DNA of 40,695 nt from a virus. The notes below the pieces were generated by a model, which was not told the origin of the DNA, did not search any database, and saw nothing but the letters and a program-made list of their open reading frames with translations. Of this stretch, positions 32,045 through 40,695 are shown in pieces; the first letter of the stretch is position 1, and each line of letters starts with the position of its first letter. The stretch covers positions 1-40,695 of IMG/VR virus record IMGVR_UViG_3300035701_000095. One strand, 5' to 3'. The position numbers were made by a program, and so were the translations under genes.

Positions 32045-32935
32045 ATGAGCTATTACAATAACGGTTATCAAAATCCGAACATAGGCCAAGATCCTTGGCC
32101 ATTTATCAATTCGACCATGGAATCAATCGAAAATAAGTTACCGCCATCGGACAGCTCGTATGTCGGGACGCAGCATTACCATAATACCGTGGACAGCGTG
32201 GCCGGGGCGCCGGTCATCTCGGTTGGCGGGGCGGGCGGTAAGCTCGTCAACATGCCCTTTCTGACGCCCAGTAAAGTGCTGGCGTTGGATTCCGGAAGAA
32301 ACATCATCACGACTGATGGGGTTCAGGGGGCTACCGGTGTCGCCGGTGGTGCCGGAAGTCAGGGGGCTACCGGTGTTGCAGGAGCAGTTGTCAGCGCCAA
32401 TTATGTACCGGTTGTCAATCCGGGTGGAACCGCATACATCGATTCTCCATTAACTGTGGGGGGGCCGGATACGTCGGTCAGTGGCGGTCTTGCTATGGGG
32501 GAAAATCAAATATTGAGTTTTGGCGTCCCCGCCCCGGGCTATCCAAACGCGTATATCCAATATAATAGTAACCAACTCGAGCTCCACGGCCGTGGTGGAT
32601 TGATGTTTCCAAATTATACAGGCGGCGGAACCGGAGGATATCTCCGAGTGGATGACGGCGCGATCGTTCACGACGACGGAATATTGACAAACGGGCTCCA
32701 CGGTTTCGTCTCGGTTGACGCGACTGCGGTCCGGCTGGGGGATTCGGTCCCAGGAATGTATCCGCTCGAAGTCAAAATGCCAACGTCCGACATTAAATTT
32801 TTGGACGCGAGCGGGTTTGACACAGGCGGCATGCCTGCGACTAACGCGGGAGGTTGGATTCGGATCCAGGTTCTTACGCCCAATTGTGGGTACGAACAAA
32901 TGTATATACCGCTGTATTACAACGTGACGCCGTGA
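32045..32935 (+). CDS. Tail fibre protein with a short collagen-like segment
   Basis: 296 aa. It starts right after the J-like wedge gene with a good AAGGAG. The N-terminal about 95 residues (YYNNGYQNPN ... HYHNTVDSVAGAP) would attach to the baseplate; then GVQGATGVAGGAGSQGATG is a short collagen-like stretch, followed by a beta-rich C-terminal domain with GLAMGENQILSFGVPAPGY. It looks like a fibre trunk and tip. Confidence 0.68.
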   Translation: MSYYNNGYQNPNIGQDPWPFINSTMESIENKLPPSDSSYVGTQHYHNTVDSVAGAPVISVGGAGGKLVNMPFLTPSKVLALDSGRNIITTDGVQGATGVAGGAGSQGATGVAGAVVSANYVPVVNPGGTAYIDSPLTVGGPDTSVSGGLAMGENQILSFGVPAPGYPNAYIQYNSNQLELHGRGGLMFPNYTGGGTGGYLRVDDGAIVHDDGILTNGLHGFVSVDATAVRLGDSVPGMYPLEVKMPTSDIKFLDASGFDTGGMPATNAGGWIRIQVLTPNCGYEQMYIPLYYNVTP

Positions 32936-33408
32936 TAACTGTTTGTCAATATCATGTTGGGCCGATAGGAGCGGCCCGTATGGCCTGTATCAATCAGCTC
33001 AGGACCAATTTACCGGTATGTGTTGGATATGAGCTCGTCACGGATACCGTGCTGGTCATCGATCACCATCCGGCATTGGTAGACAGTCAGAGCATCCGGC
33101 GCGACAGTGGGTTTGTCAGGTTGACATTATTGAGAGACGATCCTAACAGGCTTTGGATTGACACTGATGTCAAATTGATATCCTGGCCGGAAATTGAGGA
33201 AGGTATACCGCATATTTTTGCCGGCTCATGTCCGGCCGCGATACTGTATCTGGGAGGACTATTGAAAGAGCGCATTGACAAAATATTGAATGAATTTGCA
33301 AAAACGGATCTGATGTGTATACATCATTGGTTGTATGCATTAGATCCACATAAGATGATACCCGAGTCGTGTTTCGAGCATTTAAAATTGAGCAATTGTA
33401 AAGAATAA
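32932..33408 (+). CDS. Small glycosyltransferase-like protein
   Basis: 158 aa from GTG 32932, which overlaps the fibre stop as GTGA. The segment SIRRDSGFVRLTLLRDDPNR then LWIDTDVKLISWPE carries a DxD motif (DTD) after a Trp and preceded by an Asp/Arg helix, the layout of DxD-type sugar transferases such as family 32. Members bind nucleotide sugars through DxD and a metal ion. No signal peptide is present, so it would act in the cytoplasm on fibre proteins. It lies between two fibre genes with Thr-rich collagen. It is small for such an enzyme, and the call needs a profile or structure search. Confidence 0.4.
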   Translation: MITVCQYHVGPIGAARMACINQLRTNLPVCVGYELVTDTVLVIDHHPALVDSQSIRRDSGFVRLTLLRDDPNRLWIDTDVKLISWPEIEEGIPHIFAGSCPAAILYLGGLLKERIDKILNEFAKTDLMCIHHWLYALDPHKMIPESCFEHLKLSNCKE

Positions 33409-33410
33409 AA

Positions 33411-35903
33411 ATGAGCATAATTAATCCAGTAGTATATACGATTTTTGGCCAGCAGGTGCCGCGTGATCAGCTGCCGGAGATCTCTATTACCAGTGATTCT
33501 ATGGCGTACGGCACTGTCGTCATCAATTTGCCTCTCAACATAACGACGCTATCCGCACAGATTTATACCTTGGTGCCGCCGACCACTGCTGAAGATCGGT
33601 GGTCCCGGATCCAGCCGGAACTGTTGCAGACTTATCCGGATTTGCTGGCTTATAGCTCGGTGCAATTATCGGAAGGCGAATGGCAGATCAGTTGGCAGTT
33701 TGATCCTACAATACTATTTCCGTACATATCCAATGCATATTCTATCGAATTTTTCGTCAACTCGAGTAACGATGCTGCCGTGGCGCAAGTTTCCGCCAAG
33801 GTTATTATTCTTATTGAAAATCCTATAGATTATACTGGGATTACTGGCATAGGGCAAGGTAGCTTTTTCGGGATCACCGGAGCGCAGGGATATACCGGAT
33901 TTGGCGGCGCAACGGGCTTACAGGGCATTACAGGAGACCCGGGTGGGCCTCCAGGGGCAACCGGTGCTAGGGGATTGACCGGGATTGGTATTACGGGCCT
34001 GATGGGGTCTACCGGGCTTGTAGGAGCCGTGGGAGTCACTGGAAGCAAAGGCGCCACAGGCGTACAGGGGCAGGTCGGCGCTACAGGCGTTGGTCAGATT
34101 GGGATGCAAGGTTACACCGGTATAATTGGAAGTACTGGTATTCAGGGGAATCAAGGAAAAACAGGTACGCTTGGGAATACTGGAGCGGTAGGTACAACAG
34201 GATTGATCGGGGCCACCGGGATTCGCGGCCCAATCGGAGTGATTGGTCCGCAGGGGCAGCAGGGATTGACTGGTTTGATCGGGCCTATGGGAGAAACTGG
34301 CATTGAAGGGATCAATGGCGATGTCGGGCCGGCCGGATTTACCGGAGTTATGGGCCCCATAGGTCAGACTGGAGCTCGAGGGCCACAAGGATTTAAAGGT
34401 GACAAAGGAGAAACTGGGGTACAGGGTATCAAGGGTGTTACTGGAATCGCTGGTGGACCGACCGGTTTGCAAGGTCCTACGGGAGTACGTGGATCCACGG
34501 GTTTACAAGGTCCAACCGGGATCATAGGTCAAACTGGAGCGAAGGGTGTTACAGGGCTTCGTGGAGTTACTGGGGTTGCTAATTTTTTATCCCAAGATAC
34601 ATTTCCCGCTATCGGGATTGTGCCCGAACTTTTATGGGAGCAGAATGACAATGCATTATACGCGGCCACGGGGGAAACCGGGGCGGCATGGATACAAATT
34701 TCCGCGGGATCTTTACAAGGGGCAACCGGATACCAAGGGGCAACTGGAGTCCGGGGAGCGCAGGGGGATACGGGTTTATTTGGACCCGCGGGATTAACCG
34801 GGGCGCCGGGAGTTGCCGGTATTACCGGATATCAGGGTATAACGGGATCAACTTATGGAGCTACTGGATTAATAGGAAATACCGGGGGTCAAGGTATAAC
34901 GGGAACACAAGGTATTACAGGATTAGCAAACTTTTTGGATCTTGCGTCATATCCCGGAATCACGGTATCTCCAGTGCTACTTTGGAATGAAACCGATGAA
35001 ATATTACTGGCAGGCATAAGCGGAATCGCACACTACGTACAAATATCAGCCGGCTCTATGCAAGGGCAAACGGGATATGGAACAACTGGAGTTCAAGGGG
35101 AAATCGGGAATACGGGGGCGCTTGGAAATACCGGGGCCCTCGGAAATACCGGAAGTCAAGGGCAAACCGGAATAATCGGCAATACCGGAGCTCAAGGGGT
35201 TACTGGAACTATTGGGAATACCGGAGCCCTTGGAAATACCGGAGCACAAGGGCGAACAGGTTTACAAGGGAATACCGGAGTTCAAGGTAATACTGGACTT
35301 ATAGGTAATACCGGGGCCCTTGGAAATACCGGAGCACAGGGTCTGACTGGATTTCAAGGCAATACTGGAATAATCGGAAATACGGGAGCACTTGGGAATA
35401 CCGGAGCCCTTGGGAATACCGGAGCACAAGGTCGAACAGGTTTACAAGGGGCCACGGGTTTTCAAGGATTCACCGGGGCTCTTGGAAATACTGGAGCTCT
35501 TGGTAATACTGGAGCTAAAGGATCAACTGGTTTACAGGGGAGTATCGGAAATACAGGAGCTGCTGGGTCAGTGGCCGCGGAATATTCATGGACGATAACC
35601 AATCCATCCACCGGGATCATACCGGGGCCAAAAATTTATGCGGCTCAAACCGCGGTTAAAATAAGCTCGTATGTGACTGCGGCAACCAATGCGACCTTTA
35701 ATATTCAGGATCGCACGACAGCCCCGAATACGACCGGAACAAATTTATTGAGCTCAGATCAAACCGCGGTGGCCACGGGCACGGACGCAACGGTATTTGC
35801 AAGTGCGATTATAGCCCAAAATAGTTGGTTGGCCGTAAACATCAGTTCAGTTTCAGGAACGCCTGGGACATTGTCAGTAACATTAGCGACAACGACACCA
35901 TGA
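33411..35903 (+). CDS. Long collagen-like tail fibre protein
   Basis: 830 aa. Residues 1-about 138 form a beta-rich N-terminal domain for attachment (VYTIFGQQVPRDQLPE). Then Gly-X-Y triplets run to about 719 ([13 protein letters not shown] and so on), broken by two related 50-residue modules at about 388-438 (ANFLSQDTFPAIGIVPELLW) and 503-550 (ANFLDLASYPGITVSPVLLW), both ending in WIQISAGS or YVQISAGS. The C-terminal 111 residues (720-830, SVAAEYSWTITNP...) are a beta-rich tip. Thr and Gln dominate the Y position and Pro is rare. Probably a trimeric fibre. Confidence 0.75.
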   Translation: MSIINPVVYTIFGQQVPRDQLPEISITSDSMAYGTVVINLPLNITTLSAQIYTLVPPTTAEDRWSRIQPELLQTYPDLLAYSSVQLSEGEWQISWQFDPTILFPYISNAYSIEFFVNSSNDAAVAQVSAKVIILIENPIDYTGITGIGQGSFFGITGAQGYTGFGGATGLQGITGDPGGPPGATGARGLTGIGITGLMGSTGLVGAVGVTGSKGATGVQGQVGATGVGQIGMQGYTGIIGSTGIQGNQGKTGTLGNTGAVGTTGLIGATGIRGPIGVIGPQGQQGLTGLIGPMGETGIEGINGDVGPAGFTGVMGPIGQTGARGPQGFKGDKGETGVQGIKGVTGIAGGPTGLQGPTGVRGSTGLQGPTGIIGQTGAKGVTGLRGVTGVANFLSQDTFPAIGIVPELLWEQNDNALYAATGETGAAWIQISAGSLQGATGYQGATGVRGAQGDTGLFGPAGLTGAPGVAGITGYQGITGSTYGATGLIGNTGGQGITGTQGITGLANFLDLASYPGITVSPVLLWNETDEILLAGISGIAHYVQISAGSMQGQTGYGTTGVQGEIGNTGALGNTGALGNTGSQGQTGIIGNTGAQGVTGTIGNTGALGNTGAQGRTGLQGNTGVQGNTGLIGNTGALGNTGAQGLTGFQGNTGIIGNTGALGNTGALGNTGAQGRTGLQGATGFQGFTGALGNTGALGNTGAKGSTGLQGSIGNTGAAGSVAAEYSWTITNPSTGIIPGPKIYAAQTAVKISSYVTAATNATFNIQDRTTAPNTTGTNLLSSDQTAVATGTDATVFASAIIAQNSWLAVNISSVSGTPGTLSVTLATTTP

Positions 35904-36526
35904 CAACAAGTCAGACATATTCTTCCTCTGGGACATGGACCTGTCCGGCCGGTGTAAATGCGGTGAAGGTCGAATGCTGGGGGCTCGGGGGTAATGGCGC
36001 AGCCGGAGTACATCCATATGGCAGCATGTTGATTAGTGGTGGCGGGGGCGGTGGAGGGGCATACGCAAAAAGAAACAGTATAGTCGTCCATCAGGGCTCA
36101 AATTACAGTTTTACGGTTGGAGCACCCACTACTATAACAATAGGATCCGTTACCTGTACCGCTGATTATGGCCGTAATGCTTCAAATTTGACGAAGGGCG
36201 CCGGGGGACAAGCAGCAAATTCGGTTGGTGATACAATAACATCCGGAACTGATGGCGCAAATGGCGGCGCGGGAAATGGTCCGGGTACTCAGTATGGCGG
36301 ATTTGGCGGCAATTCTCCGAATGGTGGAGCTGGAGGAGCGGGTAATGCACCGTCCCATGCGGGATATCCGCCTGGTGGCGGTGGTGGCGGCGGGAATGCA
36401 TCAGAGGATATGGGCGGCGGTTATACATTGTATGCTGGGTCAAGTGGTGCAGCGGGACAAATAACTTTTACATGGACCGTCCCGATTAATGTTGTTAAAA
36501 ATATGGTGACCAAAACGAAGGCTTAA
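35900..36526 (+). CDS. Glycine-rich fibre/tip protein
   Basis: 208 aa from the ATG at 35900, which overlaps the preceding stop as ATGA. The N-terminal YSSSGTWTCPAGVNAVKVEC is the start of the common phage glycine-rich domain, followed by GGGGGGAYAKRNSIVVHQGS and long Gly runs (GGAGGAGNAPSHAG, PPGGGGGGG). Such domains form polyglycine sandwiches at fibre tips, as in phage S16 adhesins. It may be the adhesin for this fibre. Confidence 0.62.
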   Translation: MTTSQTYSSSGTWTCPAGVNAVKVECWGLGGNGAAGVHPYGSMLISGGGGGGGAYAKRNSIVVHQGSNYSFTVGAPTTITIGSVTCTADYGRNASNLTKGAGGQAANSVGDTITSGTDGANGGAGNGPGTQYGGFGGNSPNGGAGGAGNAPSHAGYPPGGGGGGGNASEDMGGGYTLYAGSSGAAGQITFTWTVPINVVKNMVTKTKA

Positions 36527-36527
36527 T

Positions 36528-37211
36528 ATGTCGTTTCCCACAAATCCAGTTGACAATCAGTCCTATACCAATGCGGTTGGAACCAATTACGCCTATTCCG
36601 CAAGCCGAGGCGTGTGGCTTATCCAATCTCAGATGATCACGGGGGCAACCGGGTTACAGGGCGAGACAGGGGTTCTTGGAAACACTGGAGCCCTTGGAAA
36701 TACCGGAGCCAAAGGATCAACTGGTTTACAAGGGATAACAGGTTTCCAGGGGGCCACAGGGATACAGGGACAAATAGGATCACTTGGTAACACAGGAGCT
36801 CTCGGAAACACCGGCCTTCAGGGAAGTCAAGGACAAACAGGAATACAAAGTGGATCGACAGGTGTTATGGGGATAATGATTTTTGGCGACGGTGTAGTGC
36901 CTGATACCGGGATTCGTGGCGAAATACAACTACCCTATAGTTGTAAATTTAATTCGTGGACAGTGACTGCCGACCAAACAGGCAATGCGTATATAGAGAC
37001 CTACATCATTCCCTATAACGGTTATCCCACCGGTAAATTAATGAGTCAGGGAGCAACGGGCCCTAATTTGGTCAACCTTATAAAAAATACCGGGACGACG
37101 GCCGGATGGAACAATCCAACCGGGGCTACCGGGGATTTGGTACAATTCAAACTGGTAAGTGACAGCGTGCTTACGAGAGCCAGTGTCAATTTGCAATTTA
37201 ACAGGTTGTAA
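36528..37211 (+). CDS. Short collagen-like tail fibre protein
   Basis: 227 aa. N-terminus MSFPTNPVDNQSYTNAVGTN, then YAYSASRGVWLI, shared with the 38023 protein; collagen triplets at about 39-110 ([20 protein letters not shown]); and a C-terminal beta-rich head of about 115 residues (MIFGDGVVPDTGIRGEIQLP). The head resembles that of 38023 in SWTVT / QWTVT and GDLVQFKL / GDIVKVSI. So it is a short version of that fibre. Confidence 0.72.
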   Translation: MSFPTNPVDNQSYTNAVGTNYAYSASRGVWLIQSQMITGATGLQGETGVLGNTGALGNTGAKGSTGLQGITGFQGATGIQGQIGSLGNTGALGNTGLQGSQGQTGIQSGSTGVMGIMIFGDGVVPDTGIRGEIQLPYSCKFNSWTVTADQTGNAYIETYIIPYNGYPTGKLMSQGATGPNLVNLIKNTGTTAGWNNPTGATGDLVQFKLVSDSVLTRASVNLQFNRL

Positions 37212-37213
37212 AA

Positions 37214-38011
37214 ATGTCTTATTATGATTTGACAATAGCAGTAACGAATGCTTCGATACCCACGGGGCCATCTTGGAATAATGGTCTTTGCATGAGCGAT
37301 GACGGAACAATTTTATGGGCTTTGGGGGCAAATTCGGGTGGTGTATTATGGTTTATAAATCAATATTTATTAGCGACGCCGTATGATATCCGTTCGGCCA
37401 CTTTGACTCAGTCATATAATAATCCTTTTGGAGGAAGTGGTCCTTATTATCTGTATGCTCGGACTCTTTATGTGTCGCCGGATGGGTCTAAATTTTACAT
37501 TGCTAATGCTGCCGATTTTACCGTGCACGAATTTAGTATACAAACACCATTTAATATATCGACATCTAAATGGGTGGTTGCGGTTGGGCCCTCACAAGGA
37601 CAAACGGCGATGGGTTTATTTTTCAAACATGACGGAACCAAACTGTATTGGCTATCCGGTCCGACGTTTAACAAAATTTATCAATATACTCTATCGATTC
37701 CGTGGGACATAACGACCATGGTTTATGATACATTAACTCTGGCGGGAACTTTTAATAATATCTACATCACCTTGGACGGTATTAAACTTTACGTAAATCC
37801 CGTGAATAATACTACGGTACAGTATACTATGTCAACTCCGTGGAACATTAGCACGGCCACGGCGGATGGTGTGTCGGCAAATACGGCTTATGCCACGACA
37901 TTTGCTTCCACCGGGATAAATATGTACAGCGGAGCTTTTACGGCTTCGGGGACCATTTATCAGTATACAAATCAATACTGTCCGCAATCAAGTTCTTTTT
38001 TGTTAATATAG
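37214..38011 (+). CDS. Beta-propeller-like fibre-associated protein
   Basis: 265 aa. Several blade-like repeats: NGLCMSDDGTILWALG, ARTLYVSPDGSKFYIANAA, MGLFFKHDGTKLYWLSGP and IYITLDGIKLYVNPVN, each followed by a segment of the type (Y/E)(T/S)x(S/Q)xPWxI(S/T)T. This is a pattern of phage-borne propellers that bind receptors or trim fibres. It lies between two paralogous collagen fibre genes. Confidence 0.65.
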   Translation: MSYYDLTIAVTNASIPTGPSWNNGLCMSDDGTILWALGANSGGVLWFINQYLLATPYDIRSATLTQSYNNPFGGSGPYYLYARTLYVSPDGSKFYIANAADFTVHEFSIQTPFNISTSKWVVAVGPSQGQTAMGLFFKHDGTKLYWLSGPTFNKIYQYTLSIPWDITTMVYDTLTLAGTFNNIYITLDGIKLYVNPVNNTTVQYTMSTPWNISTATADGVSANTAYATTFASTGINMYSGAFTASGTIYQYTNQYCPQSSSFLLI

Positions 38012-38022
38012 GGTAATAAATT

Positions 38023-40494
<2,472 letters not shown>

Positions 40495-40506
40495 GGGATT
40501 TGAAAG

Positions 40507-40695
40507 ATGGCAACGCTACCAAATGGCTGGGGTTATCGGGTGACAATGACAATTGCTAAAGGCCGCGTTGGCTCGACCGAGAGCAATTTCCCGGTACTTT
40601 TGTATTGGACCGGCACTGCATCGACATCCAATTTGCCGCTCGACATGTTCGACACCAATAATAGCTCTCGAGTGGCTCAGTCAACCGGCGCCGAT
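40507..40695 (+). CDS. N-terminal fragment of a DUF2341-like surface or fibre protein
   Basis: 63 aa up to the right edge. MATLPNGWGYRVTMTIAKGR, then NFPVLLYWTGTAS and DMFDTNNSSRVAQSTGAD, match the start of DUF2341, a beta-sandwich domain often found with lectin-like or LamG domains. AGGG lies upstream of the ATG. It follows the fibre cassette and would be another adhesion component. Confidence 0.6.
   Translation, partial: MATLPNGWGYRVTMTIAKGRVGSTESNFPVLLYWTGTASTSNLPLDMFDTNNSSRVAQSTGAD

Overview
The window is most of a tailed-phage (or prophage) genome. Its virion genes follow bacteriophage Mu in family and order: Mu-type portal (gp29/DUF935), gpG-like morphogenesis protein, gpI-like protease with an internal scaffold, gp36, gp37, contractile sheath and tube, frameshifting chaperone, tape measure, gpN, gpP, gp45, gp46, gp47 and gp48. 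The virion is therefore predicted to be a myovirus. No MuA/MuB transposase, integrase or repressor of a recognised family is visible. Replication genes are instead those of a self-replicating phage: family A DNA polymerase, primase-VapE helicase, DUF2815 ssDNA-binding protein and SNF2-type helicase. Clear AAGGAG/GGAGG ribosome binding sites indicate a bacterial host; nothing in the window lets me name it.

Layout. (1) 1-1390, plus: the end of an unknown gene, the gp48/YmfQ-like tail protein and a small fibre-like protein. (2) 6084 down to 1387, minus: an early operon starting from a strong promoter at 6111-6139, with a ribbon-helix-helix (RHH) regulator, an unknown protein, the ssDNA-binding protein, the helicase, a Cys-rich miniprotein, a second RHH protein and several small unknown or zinc-ribbon genes. 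(3) 6215-12104, plus: DNA polymerase, primase-helicase, a candidate iteron origin (10273-10476), operator-like tandem repeats, a sigma-region-2-like protein, a repeat-flanked promoter, and small genes including one whose 3' end is altered by a 66-bp direct repeat. (4) 16346 down to 12076, minus: small and large terminase, a decoration-like gene broken at a T8 tract, portal, XhlA-like holin candidate, a 45-aa protein and the gpG-like protein. (5) 16463-33408, plus: head maturation, a collagen-tailed decoration protein, a histidine-phosphatase/protease/scaffold fusion, major capsid, the complete contractile tail and baseplate, then a fibre gene and a small glycosyltransferase-like gene. (6) 33411-40695, plus: a fibre cassette with very long collagen-like Gly-X-Y repeats rich in Thr at Y, a glycine-rich protein and a beta-propeller-like protein, running off the right edge in a DUF2341-like gene.

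The most unusual points are: a phosphatase-like domain fused in frame to the prohead protease and scaffold, with two internal ribosome binding sites inside the fusion; collagen repeats on both a capsid decoration protein and several tail fibres, next to a possible glycosyltransferase; an iteron array at the 3' end of the VapE helicase gene resembling satellite-type origins; and a sigma-like factor followed directly by an operator-flanked promoter. All functions were inferred by reading translated sequence; no database search was possible.
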